This document shows positions 1-8,629 of a stretch of 64,000 nt of DNA, one piece after another. The stretch covers positions 2,379,445 to 2,443,444 of the forward strand of contig NZ_CM001165.1 in NCBI RefSeq assembly GCF_000213055.1, written 5' to 3'. The notes under the pieces were generated by a model that saw only the letters and a list, made by a program, of their open reading frames with translations, was not told where the DNA came from and did no database searches. How positions within the stretch are numbered: the stretch's first letter is position 1; every line of letters starts with the position of its first letter. The position numbers and the translations under genes are program-made. Origin of the DNA: Streptomyces sp. Tu6071. Its GTDB lineage: Bacteria > Actinomycetota > Actinomycetes > Streptomycetales > Streptomycetaceae.

Positions 1-849
1 GACGAGTTTCGCGGAATCCTTGCCGAGGCTCTCGCGGAAGGCGGCACGCAGCCCCTGCTGCGGCTCACCGACGAGGAGATAGCGGTCCTCGATCCCGAAT
101 CGCTGACCGAGTGCGTCGCCCCGACCCCGCGCATCGCGGAACTCTCCGGCCAGGAACGGGAGTGGGTCTACGCCACCGCGCTGCGCTCCCTCGTCTCGCG
201 CGAAGCCGTCGAGGTCGCCAACATCGAGGAACTCGACGCCGTGCTCCGCGCCGCCGAGGCACGGCGGGAGTCCGGGGAGACCCCTGCGGAGGGCACGGAC
301 CCGGGCTCCCGGCCCTCCGGCGTCGATCTCGATCTGCGCATCACCCCCGAGGTGAGCCTGGTCCTGACGCTCCGCCGCACCGCCGCCCGCGCCCTCGCCG
401 TCGAGCAGCACACGTCGAGCGGCCGGACCCACCTGCTCGTCTACGTGCACGCCGACGACCTCCACCTCGTGGAACGCGTCACCTCGGGCGGCCTGCACAT
501 GTTCACCCTCGCCGCCTCCGCGCAGGACGCCGCGGACATGGCGCTCCTCTTCGTCGACCCCTTCGAGGTCGCCGCCAAGGACGGCCCCGTCCAGCACCTG
601 ACCCCCGAACAGATCAGCCAGCAGAACGTGGGCAGGGCGCTCGGCGAGGCCATCGACAACGCCCTTGTCGTCGGGCAGACCGTCCTCCTCGCCGACACCC
701 CCGGCCCGCTCCTGACGACGTACGCGACCGACCAGGCCCTGTGGACGGTCTACGTCGAGAAGCCCCACGCCCTGACCGGGATCGAAGCGCGCCCGGTCGG
801 CAAGAACACCTTGCGCGCGCTGATCACCAAGCTGATCAGCCCGAGCTGA
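1..849 (+). CDS. Unknown protein, 3' part of gene (upstream of WXG100 gene)
   Basis: The frame is open from base 1 and closes with TGA at 847-849, so the gene starts before the window; 282 codons are visible. I do not recognise the family. The visible protein has an acidic helical-looking first part, a Gly/Pro/Glu-rich linker around residues 88-105, and a compact C-terminal half containing RTHLLVYVHADDLHL. No signal peptide, membrane helix or catalytic motif is apparent. It lies 13 bases upstream of a WXG100-type gene and an RDD gene on the same strand, so the three are probably one transcript. A link to a type VII (ESX-like) secretion set is an inference from this context only; an EspG-like chaperone was considered but no diagnostic similarity is visible. 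Confidence 0.6.
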   Translation, partial: DEFRGILAEALAEGGTQPLLRLTDEEIAVLDPESLTECVAPTPRIAELSGQEREWVYATALRSLVSREAVEVANIEELDAVLRAAEARRESGETPAEGTDPGSRPSGVDLDLRITPEVSLVLTLRRTAARALAVEQHTSSGRTHLLVYVHADDLHLVERVTSGGLHMFTLAASAQDAADMALLFVDPFEVAAKDGPVQHLTPEQISQQNVGRALGEAIDNALVVGQTVLLADTPGPLLTTYATDQALWTVYVEKPHALTGIEARPVGKNTLRALITKLISPS

Positions 850-862
850 GAGAACCGACACC

Positions 863-1129
863 ATGTCACGAGAGAGCGAATGCCGCGAGGATCTGCGCCG
901 GCTCAAGCAGTACGCGGACCAGTTGGAGAACTCCGTCGACAACGTCGGGAAGCTCTGCGGCACGGACACCTGGAAGGGCCCCAAGAGCGAGCGCTTCCGG
1001 GGCGAATTCACCGGCCACAAGAAGCAGATAAAAGACGCCCTGGCCGCCGCGCGCGCGGCGATGGACCGCGCGCTCAAACGCGTGGAGCAGGAAGAGGCGG
1101 AGAAGAAGAAGTCCGGAGCGGGGAAGTAG
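863..1129 (+). CDS. WXG100-type (ESAT-6-like) small protein
   Basis: 88-residue, highly charged, helix-forming protein. It has the size of WXG100 proteins (usually about 100 residues) and a Trp-Lys-Gly turn at residues 37-39, between two predicted amphipathic helices (about 5-32 and 44-80). WXG100 proteins form helical-hairpin dimers that are substrates or partners of type VII secretion systems. The C-terminus (EEAEKKKSGAGK) lacks the usual YxxxD/E export signal, so this could be a non-exported partner or a component of a polymorphic-toxin set rather than a classic EsxA. ATG start 13 bases after the previous stop, preceded by GAGAGAAC as a weak ribosome site. The family call rests on length, WxG position and helical character, not on a database match. 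Confidence 0.6.
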   Translation: MSRESECREDLRRLKQYADQLENSVDNVGKLCGTDTWKGPKSERFRGEFTGHKKQIKDALAAARAAMDRALKRVEQEEAEKKKSGAGK

Positions 1130-1141
1130 GGAAGCAGCACG

Positions 1142-1591
1142 GTGGTTGACCAACAACGCACAATCGGCCCTCGGTTGTCCCCGGCCCCCACGCAGGCGCG
1201 CCGCGTCTCCGCTTCGGTCGTCGACGCCCTCGTCGCCCTGCTCTGCGGCCTCGCGGCCGGGGTGGCGGCCGGCGTGGAGGTGGTCGACGGGGTCGCACAG
1301 CTCCGCCCCGGCTCCCCCGCCGTATGGGGAACCGCGCTCGTCGCGGCCTTCGGCCTCTCCTTCCTCAACCACGTCCTGCTCACCTACGCGGTCCGCGCCA
1401 GCCTCGGGAAGCTCCTAACCGGCCTGCGCGTGGTCCGCGCGAGCGACGGCCGCCGCCCCGGCTTCTTCCGCCTCATCGGCCGCTGGCTCTTCGGCTTCTA
1501 CTGGATGATCGTCTTCGTCCCCCTCCACGTCGCGACGGACAGCAGCGTGGAACAACAGGACGCGGTGTCCCTGCGCACGATCCGACGCTGA
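1142..1591 (+). CDS. RDD family membrane protein
   Basis: 149-residue integral membrane protein with an RDD-family look: Arg20-Arg21 just before the first helix containing Asp28, the signature S-L-G-K-L-L-T-G-L-R-V-V at 87-98, and hydrophobic segments at about 26-47, 61-84 and 115-131. RDD proteins are membrane proteins of mostly unknown function, some implicated in ion exchange. GTG start 12 bases after the WXG100 gene with GGGAAG upstream, so it is probably cotranscribed with the two preceding genes. In actinobacteria RDD proteins often neighbour type VII secretion components; whether that holds here cannot be decided from the window. Confidence 0.8.
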   Translation: MVDQQRTIGPRLSPAPTQARRVSASVVDALVALLCGLAAGVAAGVEVVDGVAQLRPGSPAVWGTALVAAFGLSFLNHVLLTYAVRASLGKLLTGLRVVRASDGRRPGFFRLIGRWLFGFYWMIVFVPLHVATDSSVEQQDAVSLRTIRR

Positions 1592-2160
<569 letters not shown>

Positions 2161-2544
2161 TCACCCCCCGCTCGCCGGCGCGGGGCCGAGGGCGAAGGAC
2201 TGGCGGACCAGCGTGAGGAGTTCTTCCTCCGAGACGCCGAGGCGGCGGGCCTCGGCGGCGAGTTCCGCGGCGCGGGTGAGGAGGCCGGCGCGGAAGCGGG
2301 CGCCTTCCATTTCCACGACGACGGCCCCGCGGCCTCTGCGCAACTCGATCAGGCCCTCGTCCCGCAACCGTTGGTAGCCCCGGAGCACGGTGTGCACGTT
2401 GATGTCGAGGGAGTCAGCCAGCGCTCGCGCCGCCGGGAGCCGCTCGCCCGGAGTGAGGGAGCCCTCCGCGAGGGCCGCGCGGACCGATGACGCGATCTGC
2501 TCCCCGAGCGGGACCGGTGACGAGGGATCGGTACGGAAGAGCAT
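2161..2544 (-). CDS. GntR family (YtrA-like, short) transcriptional regulator
   Basis: 127-residue regulator with an N-terminal winged helix (about residues 10-78). The motif GERLPAARALADSLDINVHT covers the recognition-helix area and is followed by the wing L-I-E-L-R-R-G-R-G-A. Only about 45 residues follow the DNA-binding domain, typical of the YtrA subfamily, which usually controls a neighbouring membrane protein or ABC transporter. The ATG (2542-2544) overlaps the stop of the upstream DUF1648 gene by one base (TGATG), so the pair is translationally coupled. A candidate operator is the inverted repeat at 3679-3695 in the promoter of the pair. Confidence 0.88.
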   Translation of the reverse strand: MLFRTDPSSPVPLGEQIASSVRAALAEGSLTPGERLPAARALADSLDINVHTVLRGYQRLRDEGLIELRRGRGAVVVEMEGARFRAGLLTRAAELAAEARRLGVSEEELLTLVRQSFALGPAPASGG

Positions 2545-3617
2545 CAGCCGCCGCCTGGTCGTGGGGAGCCGTCCGCGTCCGCCGCGAGGGTATTGAGGAG
2601 CGCCGCTGCCGTACGGGCGTCCCGCGTCGTCACCGCGAAGTCCCGCCCGTCCTCCCGGCGCACCACGAGCGCCTCCCCCGAGTGCAGGATGACTCCCGTT
2701 CCCCGGGGACTCACCCGGTATCCCCAGCCGCCCCACTCCAGCGCCCTCACGTGCTGCGCGCGAGCCGTGGCGACCTGGTCGAGGGCGATACGCGTACGGG
2801 GCCAGGGGAGATAGCCGGCGGCGACCGTCAGGCCGTGCCGGTCGACGGTGACGCGCACCGCGCTCAGGGCGAAGGTCAGCAGCCCCGCGAGCAGGAGCGG
2901 CAGCCCCGCGCTGACCAGTCCGGCGGCGAGCAGCCCCGTGCCGAGAAGGAACGTGCCCGCGCCGATCCCGGTAAGCACCGCCGAGGTGTTGTGCGCCGAC
3001 CAACCGGCCCGCTCCCCGGGGCGCAGCGTCAACCGCTCAGCGGCGCTGGGCAGCGGACCGCGCTCCGGCCCACGCCAGGCCGAGGGCATCAGACGCCGCA
3101 CCAGCGTCCCCGCCGCGGCGGCCAGGAGAGCGGCGCCCAGCCCTGCCACCAACTGCACCCAGGGCAGTTGGGCTTCCGTCCCGTCAGCGACCGCGCCCGC
3201 GTTCACGACAAGCACCGCGCTCAGCAGATAACCGAGCAGGCCGGCCGTCCCCCACCCCGTCGCCGTCCACGCGCTCCGGGCGGCAAGGCTTGCGCCGGGG
3301 AGGGCGGTGCCGAGTCCGAAGAGGAGCGCGAGACCGCCGAAAAGGGCGAGGCACACCCACGGATAACTGCTCGTGGCGGCCCAGTCGTCGGCCGTCCCAC
3401 CGCCGGAGAAGTGAGTGGCGATGCGGTCGCCGAGCTTGTCCCGCGTCCCCAGGAAGATAGCGACGGTGACAGCGAGCCCGACGACGAACGGCGCCGCTTC
3501 GAGCAGCACACCCGGCCACTGGGTGCCTCCCCGGCTGGTACCCGCCCCTCCGCCCGTACCCGGCGGCCCGGCCGTCCCGTTCCTGTCCGGCCCCTCGGCC
3601 CCGTGTCCCCCGTACAC
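2544..3617 (-). CDS. DUF1648 domain membrane protein
   Basis: 357-residue protein with a Gly-rich cytosolic N-terminus (1-34), a first helix at about 38-57, then the DUF1648 signature HFSGGGTADDW at about 69-79, and further hydrophobic segments near 87-107, 117-143, 150-172 and 213-265. The C-terminal 90 residues are soluble and resemble a PH-like domain (VRVTVDRHGLTV). Function is unknown. GTG start with GAGAGGAG upstream. It is the first gene of a two-gene unit with the GntR regulator, an arrangement that suggests the regulator senses or controls this membrane protein. Confidence 0.8.
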   Translation of the reverse strand: MYGGHGAEGPDRNGTAGPPGTGGGAGTSRGGTQWPGVLLEAAPFVVGLAVTVAIFLGTRDKLGDRIATHFSGGGTADDWAATSSYPWVCLALFGGLALLFGLGTALPGASLAARSAWTATGWGTAGLLGYLLSAVLVVNAGAVADGTEAQLPWVQLVAGLGAALLAAAAGTLVRRLMPSAWRGPERGPLPSAAERLTLRPGERAGWSAHNTSAVLTGIGAGTFLLGTGLLAAGLVSAGLPLLLAGLLTFALSAVRVTVDRHGLTVAAGYLPWPRTRIALDQVATARAQHVRALEWGGWGYRVSPRGTGVILHSGEALVVRREDGRDFAVTTRDARTAAALLNTLAADADGSPRPGGG

Positions 3618-3678
3618 CTCTCGCTCCTCTCGTGTCGTACCGCGGGCCGCCTTGTGCGGCTCCGCTCCGTACGACTTA

Positions 3679-3695
3679 TTCGCAAGCTATGCGAA
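3679..3695. promoter_or_regulatory. Candidate GntR operator (inverted repeat)
   Basis: Perfect 6-bp inverted repeat TTCGCA-N5-TGCGAA centred 70 bases upstream of the DUF1648 start, within an AT-richer stretch (ACTTATT ... AACAACTAT) that looks like the promoter of the DUF1648-gntR unit. Assignment to the GntR protein is inferred from proximity and symmetry. Confidence 0.5.
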
Positions 3696-3753
3696 CAACT
3701 ATCGAGGTGCTTCCCGCCCAACAACCCTTCGAACCCTGACGCGCGAAAAAACT

Positions 3754-3792
3754 CGCACGAGATGCGGAACGCATCCCTCCGCATCTCGTGCG
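3754..3792. terminator. Strong hairpin with T-tracts on both sides, in a divergent spacer
   Basis: Perfect 15-bp arms (3754-3768 and 3778-3792) around a 9-base loop. On the + strand the hairpin is followed by GATCTTTTTC and on the - strand by AGTTTTTTCG, so it can act as an intrinsic terminator in either direction. The loop contains a second copy of CGCATC that can pair with GATGCG of the left arm, giving a mutually exclusive smaller hairpin. It lies between two divergent gene starts (3617 - and 3963 +), an unusual place for a terminator. Confidence 0.6.
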
Positions 3793-3962
3793 GATCTTTT
3801 TCACGGGCCGGGAACTCGCCCGGTCCGGCGGCCGTTGGACCGGACACACGAACACACACAGACACACATGGCGCACTCGTGGACAAGTGGCGTGAAAGGT
3901 CGGATCACTCCGGCCGACAGGTCACGGACGGGGTGCGCCGGAAGCAGAAGGGGGTCTTTCTC

Positions 3963-4196
3963 ATGGCGGGTTTTCTCGACCGGGCGAAGGAACAGGCGCA
4001 GCGCGGCCTCGCACAGGGCAAGCAGAAGTACGACGACGTGCAGACCCAGCGCACGGGCAGCGAGCTGCTGAAGAAGCTCGGCGCCGCGTACTACGCGGAG
4101 CGCAGGGGCAGCGGTGACCCGGCGGCCACGCAGCGCGCCCTGGAGGCCGTGGAGTCCCACATAGTCACGCACGGCGACGGTTTCCTGCCCCGCTGA
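3963..4196 (+). CDS. Small conserved-type cytosolic protein of unknown function
   Basis: 77-residue charged protein, helix-rich (AGFLDRAKEQAQRGLAQGKQ at the N-terminus), with no cysteine, signal or membrane segment. ATG start with AAGGGGG at a good distance. I know similar short 'FLDKAKEQA...' proteins in streptomycetes but no function for them. It is preceded by the two-sided hairpin at 3754-3792, which would sit in or just upstream of its leader. It is followed 63 bases later by the PLP-enzyme gene on the same strand. Confidence 0.7.
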   Translation: MAGFLDRAKEQAQRGLAQGKQKYDDVQTQRTGSELLKKLGAAYYAERRGSGDPAATQRALEAVESHIVTHGDGFLPR

Positions 4197-4259
4197 GCCG
4201 GGGCGGGCTCCGCACGGCCCGTCCGTACAAGCGAGCGATTCGGGTACGACAATGGACGG

Positions 4260-5246
4260 ATGCCGTCCACAGTCTTCACCGGTGCCTCGCAGCCGGAGGT
4301 TCCCAACTCGCTCGTCGAGCGGCTGGGCTCGCCCGCCCTGCCCTCTCCCTTGCGGGAGGTCGTGGACGCGCCCTTCGCCCGCCGGGGAGTGCGTCTCTTC
4401 CTGAAGCGGGACGATCTTGTGCACCCCGAGATACCGGGCAACAAATGGCGCAAGCTGGTCCCGGCTCTCGCGGGGCTGGTCCCTGGGCAGACGCTCGTGA
4501 CCTTCGGCGGAGCCTGGTCCAGTCACCTGCGGGCCACGGCCGCCGTCGGCCGGCTGCTCGGGGTGCCGACGGTGGGCCTGGTGCGGGGCGACGAGCTGGC
4601 CTCGCGGCCGTTCAACGCCGCGCTGGAGCGCTGCCGTGCGGACGGAATGCGCCTCCACTTCGTGGACCGCTCCCGCTACCGGCGCAAACGGGAACCGGAG
4701 ACGCTGCGCTCGCTGCTGGGCGAGGCGGGTGTCACTCGTCCCTACGTCGTACCGGAGGGCGGGAGCAGCCCCGCGGCCGTACGGGGGTGCGCGGAGCTGG
4801 GCCGGGAGCTGCGGGGGCAGGCGGACGTGGTCGCGGTCGCCTCTGGCACCGGCGGCACGCTGGCGGGGATCGCGGCCGGGCTGGGGCCGAGGAGCCGGGC
4901 GCTGGGCATCCCGGTCGTGAAAGGCGGCTTCCTCGCGGACGAGGTGCGGTCCCTGCAGAGCACGGCCTTCGGCTCCGCCCAGGGCACGTGGTCCCTGGAC
5001 GAGCGCTTCCACGCCGGGGGCTACGGCCGCCTGCCGGACGCGCTCGACCGCTTCGCCCTGGACTTCGAGGACCGCCACGGCCTCCCGGTGGAGCGCCTCT
5101 ACGTCGCCAAGCTCCTCCACGCCCTCACATGCCTCGCCGAGGAGGGCGCCTTCTCCCCGGGCACCCGCGTGGCAGCCGTCATCACAGGTGTTCCGGGGCC
5201 GGGACTCAGCTCCGGCCTGGGGAGTTCCGGCCTGCGGAGCGATTGA
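4260..5246 (+). CDS. PLP-dependent ACC deaminase / D-cysteine desulfhydrase family enzyme
   Basis: 328-residue fold-type II PLP enzyme. The Schiff-base lysine is Lys62 in GNKWRKL, the substrate-contact loop is GGAWSSHLRA (83-92), and the phosphate-binding loop is SGTGGT (195-200). The length fits 1-aminocyclopropane-1-carboxylate deaminase and D-cysteine desulfhydrase (about 330 residues). These open the cyclopropane ring or release H2S from D-cysteine; sequence alone does not settle which substrate is used. There is no ribosome-binding site, but a TACGAC/TACAAT-like -10 lies just upstream, so translation may be leaderless. Confidence 0.85.
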   Translation: MPSTVFTGASQPEVPNSLVERLGSPALPSPLREVVDAPFARRGVRLFLKRDDLVHPEIPGNKWRKLVPALAGLVPGQTLVTFGGAWSSHLRATAAVGRLLGVPTVGLVRGDELASRPFNAALERCRADGMRLHFVDRSRYRRKREPETLRSLLGEAGVTRPYVVPEGGSSPAAVRGCAELGRELRGQADVVAVASGTGGTLAGIAAGLGPRSRALGIPVVKGGFLADEVRSLQSTAFGSAQGTWSLDERFHAGGYGRLPDALDRFALDFEDRHGLPVERLYVAKLLHALTCLAEEGAFSPGTRVAAVITGVPGPGLSSGLGSSGLRSD

Positions 5247-5639
5247 GTCGTGGGCCGGGGGCGGTCGGGACCTGCGCGAACGGCGGTCGGGGCCGTGCGC
5301 GAACGGGGACGCCTCGCGCTCGGCCAGGACCGCCGCCGAACGCCGGACAGGGGGCAGTGAACAGCGGAAAGCCGCCGACCGGGCAGCTGGACGACCTGAC
5401 GGCCGGATAGGGCATGGCGACGGGCTCAGGAGGTCCGGTGGTCCAGCGCTCCGCCGACGCCCAATGCTCCGCCAGGGACCGAGGGCGGGGTCCTGAGTCC
5501 GCGCTGGCGCGACGTCCCACCACGCGGTGTCGGGCCCGCTTGCCCGGCGCCCGGAAGGAGCACCGCCCCGCCGCTCCGCTCTGCCACGTCCCCGCACCAG
5601 CCCCTGTCCCCCGCCCACCCACGGCGTCCTCACGCGCCG
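5247..5639. other. Gene-free spacer between convergent genes
   Basis: 393 bases between the PLP-enzyme gene and the converging antiporter gene. I find no gene, RNA or clear intrinsic terminator; the base composition stays GC-rich and no open frame has supporting features. Confidence 0.5.
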
Positions 5640-7238
5640 TCAGTCCCCCGTCTCCTCGCGGTACGCCGCCGCCTCCTCCAGATCCAGCCGGTGCAGGAGG
5701 GTGCGGAGCATTTCGTCGTCGATACGGCGGTGGTCGCGGAGTTCGACGAAAACGGCTCGTTCGGCACCGATCATCTCGCGGGAGAGGCGCCGGTAGGTGT
5801 CGTCGGCGGACTCGCCCTCGTCGTTGACGGCGCCCAGCCGCTCCCAGGGGGCGTTCTTGCGGCGTTCCAGGACGGTGCGCAGGCGGTCCAGGAGAGGGCC
5901 GGGGAGGGTGTTGGTCTCCTCGGTGAGGAGCGCTTCGAGGCGTTTCTCGGCGGCGGTGGACGCCTCGCTCTGGGCCTGTGCCTCGATGAGCGTGTCGCGG
6001 CGGGTGTCGCGTTGCGGGAGCCGGAGCAGCCGGATGATCGGGGGCAGCGAGACGCCCTGCACGACGAGGGTGCCGATGACGGTCGTGAAGGTGAGGAAGA
6101 GGATCAGGCTGCGGGCGGGGAAGTCCGAGCCGTCGTGGACGCTCACCGGGATGGAGAAGGCGATGGCGAGCGAGACGACACCCCGCATCCCGGCCCAGCC
6201 GATGACGAAGGGCCCCTTCCACGTGGGTTCGGGTTCGCGGCGGCGCACGCGGGCGGAGAAGAAGCGGGGCAGGTAGGTGGCCGGGTAGACCCAGACGAAG
6301 CGGGCGGCGACGACGGTGAGGAAGAGGGCGAGCGCGTACCAGATGACGATCGGGCTGTCGTACTGACCGAGGTCGTCGAGGACGACGGGGAGCTGGAGAC
6401 CGATGAGGGCGAAGACGGCGGACTCCAGGATGAAGGCGACCATCCGCCAGACGGCGTCCTCCTGAAGCCGTGTGGCGAAGTCGACCTGCCAGGAGCGGTG
6501 CGCGAGGTACAGGGCGACGACGACCACGGCGAGCACACCGGAGCCGCCGAACTTCTCGGCGACGGCGTAGGCGAAGAAGGGGGTGAGCAGGGACAGGCTG
6601 TTCTGGAGCAGCGCCTCCGTGAGGTGGGTGCGCAGCCAGTGCAGGGGGACCATCAGGACCAGCCCGACGGCGATGCCGCCGACGGAGGCGAGGAGGAACT
6701 CGCCGATCCCCTTGCCCCAGCTCGCGCCCTCGCCGACCGCCGCGGCGACGGCGACCTTGTAGGCGGTGATGGCGGTGGCGTCGTTCACGAGGGACTCGCC
6801 CTGGAGGATCGTCGTGATCCGCGCCGGCAACCCCACCCTGCGCGCCACGGCGGTCGCGGCGACGGCGTCCGGCGGGGCGATCACGGCGCCGAGGACGAGG
6901 GCCGCCGTGAGGGGGAGTTCGGGGACCAGGAGGTAGATGACGTAGCCCACGGCGAGGGTCGCGAAGAGGACGTAGCCCACGGAGAGGAGGCCGATGGCGC
7001 GGGCGTGCGCGCGCAGGCCGAGGTAGGAGCTGTCGGCGGCGGCGGTGTAGAGCAGCGGGGGCAGCAGGAGCGGCAGGACGATCTCGGGGTCGAGGTCGTA
7101 GTCCGGGACGCCCGGCAGGTAGGAGACGGCGAGCCCCACCGTGACGATCAGCAGCGGGGCCGGGATCGGGGTGCGGCGCGCGGCTCCCGCCACGGCGGCG
7201 CTTCCGGCGACGAGGAGCAGCACGGGCAGGGCGTCCAT
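5640..7238 (-). CDS. Na+/H+ antiporter, CPA1 family
   Basis: 532-residue membrane transporter exchanging Na+ (or K+) for H+. About 12 hydrophobic segments span residues 1-410. CPA1 landmarks include APPDAVAATAV in the middle, the ion-site motif GESLVNDATAI, and GWAGMRGVVSLAIA near 360. A cytosolic, charged C-terminal tail of about 110 residues follows. The start was chosen at ATG 7236-7238 because MDALPVLLL begins the first helix and AAGGAGA lies upstream; the frame is open further upstream but only as low-complexity sequence. It is transcribed divergently from the zinc-finger gene. Confidence 0.92.
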   Translation of the reverse strand: MDALPVLLLVAGSAAVAGAARRTPIPAPLLIVTVGLAVSYLPGVPDYDLDPEIVLPLLLPPLLYTAAADSSYLGLRAHARAIGLLSVGYVLFATLAVGYVIYLLVPELPLTAALVLGAVIAPPDAVAATAVARRVGLPARITTILQGESLVNDATAITAYKVAVAAAVGEGASWGKGIGEFLLASVGGIAVGLVLMVPLHWLRTHLTEALLQNSLSLLTPFFAYAVAEKFGGSGVLAVVVVALYLAHRSWQVDFATRLQEDAVWRMVAFILESAVFALIGLQLPVVLDDLGQYDSPIVIWYALALFLTVVAARFVWVYPATYLPRFFSARVRRREPEPTWKGPFVIGWAGMRGVVSLAIAFSIPVSVHDGSDFPARSLILFLTFTTVIGTLVVQGVSLPPIIRLLRLPQRDTRRDTLIEAQAQSEASTAAEKRLEALLTEETNTLPGPLLDRLRTVLERRKNAPWERLGAVNDEGESADDTYRRLSREMIGAERAVFVELRDHRRIDDEMLRTLLHRLDLEEAAAYREETGD

Positions 7239-7658
7239 GGGCGCGGGGTTTCTCCTTCGGGAGGGAGGGGGGCGGGGGCGGGAGGGAGCGGGGAGGCGGG
7301 AGGCGGACGGGAACGGTGCGGGCGGGGGAACGGACGGGAACGGTACGGGCGAGGGGGGCGGGACGCGGCGGGCTGAACGCGGCGCGGGCGTGTTCGGCGT
7401 GCGTGTCGCGCGCGGGGGCGGGGCGGGCAGGGGGGCGGACGGGGAAGGAACGCGAAGGCGAAGGCGTCCCGGGGACGGGGCGGGTGATGGAGCCGTGGCG
7501 GGCGGGGCAGGGCGGGCGGGTCTGTCGTAGTCTGACAATCTTGACCCCCCTGCATCACTCCACGTAGGTGTCCGCGCGAAATGGCGGGTGTCACCGGGTG
7601 GCCGCGGGAGTGTCGGTGGCGTCCCGGCAGGGGCCGGGCGCCGGACGAGGAGCACGTG
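7239..7658. other. Divergent promoter spacer, purine-rich
   Basis: About 420 bases between the antiporter start and the zinc-finger start. The left two thirds is G-rich low-complexity DNA. The segment 7520-7565 (TCTGTCGTAGTCTGACAATCT) is less GC-rich and is the likely promoter area of the zinc-finger gene. No gene is supported. Confidence 0.5.
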
Positions 7659-7922
7659 GTGTTGAAGGACTGCCCCCACCTCCCCGGGCTGCCGGAGCCG
7701 GAGCCCGAGGCGCTGAGCGAGACCTGCCTCGAATGCCTGGCGGTGGGCAGCCACCCGGTGCAGCTGCGCAAGTGCCTCGTGTGCGGCCGGGTGAGCTGCT
7801 GCGATTCCTCGCCGTACCGGCACGCCACCGCGCACTTCGACGAGACGGGCCACGCGGTGATGCGCTCGTTCGAGCCGGGCGAGGAATGGCGCTGGTGCTA
7901 CGTGGACAACTCGCTGGTCTGA
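7659..7922 (+). CDS. UBP-type zinc-finger protein
   Basis: 87-residue protein made almost entirely of a ubiquitin-hydrolase-type (UBP) zinc finger. The ligand pattern is Cys-Pro-His near residue 5, CLEC, CLVCGRVSCCDSS, then H-A-T-A-H and G-H, ending in WRWCYVDNSLV, a standard form of this actinobacterial family. In eukaryotes the domain binds ubiquitin C-termini; the bacterial role is unknown. The start is placed at GTG 7659 because GAGGAG lies 6 bases upstream; GTG 7656 and TTG 7662 are alternatives, and a longer form from ATG 7581 has no ribosome site and an atypical leader. Confidence 0.85.
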   Translation: MLKDCPHLPGLPEPEPEALSETCLECLAVGSHPVQLRKCLVCGRVSCCDSSPYRHATAHFDETGHAVMRSFEPGEEWRWCYVDNSLV

Positions 7923-8215
7923 ACACCTGTCCGAGACCGCCCCGCGCGGACGAGGTCTGAGCGCGAGAGGGCGGGGAAGGTTCGATGGGGTGGGGGCTGG
8001 GTACGTCACCCCGGCATCGCGTCGCGCGGATCGAGGGCGCCGCACCGCCCCACCGATCGTGCCCACGGTCTTACGATGAGTGACGCGAGGGCCGGGGGTC
8101 CCCGGGACAGGGGGCCCGGGTGCGCGGTAGCGTCACGGCTGAACGACGAGGCATGCGATCCGGGGGTGCACACCCCTGGAGCCCCGAAAGAGCTTGTACC
8201 ACCTTGGAGGTGAGG

Positions 8216-8629
8216 GTGTCCCCTATCGCAGGCGAGCCCGGGACCGAGGACTTCGTGGAAGTCCGGCTGCCGGCTGCGGGTGCCTACCTGTCGGTGCTGC
8301 GGACGGCGACGGCCGGTCTCGCGGCGCGTTTGGACTTCACCCTCGACGAGATCGAGGATCTGCGGATCGCGGTCGACGAGGCATGCGCGATCCTGCTGCA
8401 GCAGGCGGTGCGGGGCTCCGTGCTCCGTTGCGTGTTCCGGCTGATCGGTGAGGCCCTGGAGGTGATCGTCTCGGCGCCGACCACGGACGGACGGGCTCCG
8501 GAGCGGGACACCTTCGCGTGGACGGTGCTGTCCGCGCTCGCGGGGAAGGTGGAGTCGTCGGTGTCCGAGGACAAGACGGTGTCCATCTCCCTCTACAAAC
8601 AGCGTGGTGCCGGACCTGGTCCGGTCTGA
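8216..8629 (+). CDS. prsH: Anti-sigma factor of SigH (PrsH/UshX), RsbW-like
   Basis: 137-residue serine-kinase-type anti-sigma factor with a GHKL ATPase fold. The helix LDEIEDLRIAVDEACAILLQ (about 44-63) carries the N-box equivalent, and the C-terminal strand is DKTVSISLYKQRG. It would bind and hold the stress sigma factor SigH encoded next. GTG start with TTGGAGG 5 bases upstream. The last bases overlap the start of sigH (GTG 8604), giving translational coupling and balanced synthesis. In S. coelicolor this gene pair (SCO5244-SCO5243) responds to osmotic stress and affects septation. Confidence 0.93.
   Translation: MSPIAGEPGTEDFVEVRLPAAGAYLSVLRTATAGLAARLDFTLDEIEDLRIAVDEACAILLQQAVRGSVLRCVFRLIGEALEVIVSAPTTDGRAPERDTFAWTVLSALAGKVESSVSEDKTVSISLYKQRGAGPGPV

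Noticed and set aside
1..849. EspG-type ESX chaperone
   Set aside because: Context fits, but I see no diagnostic sequence similarity; left as unknown.
2161..3003. GntR protein with a long N-terminal extension in the same frame
   Set aside because: The extension overlaps the DUF1648 gene in another frame and has shadow-type composition; the ATG at 2544 with the TGATG junction explains the start.
5691..7376. Long open frame antisense to the Na+/H+ antiporter
   Set aside because: Its product is a monotonous Gly/Glu/Asp/Arg string without family motifs; it is explained by G/C third-position bias in the real gene. The same holds for other long antisense frames, such as those opposite the symporter, nrdA and UPF0182.
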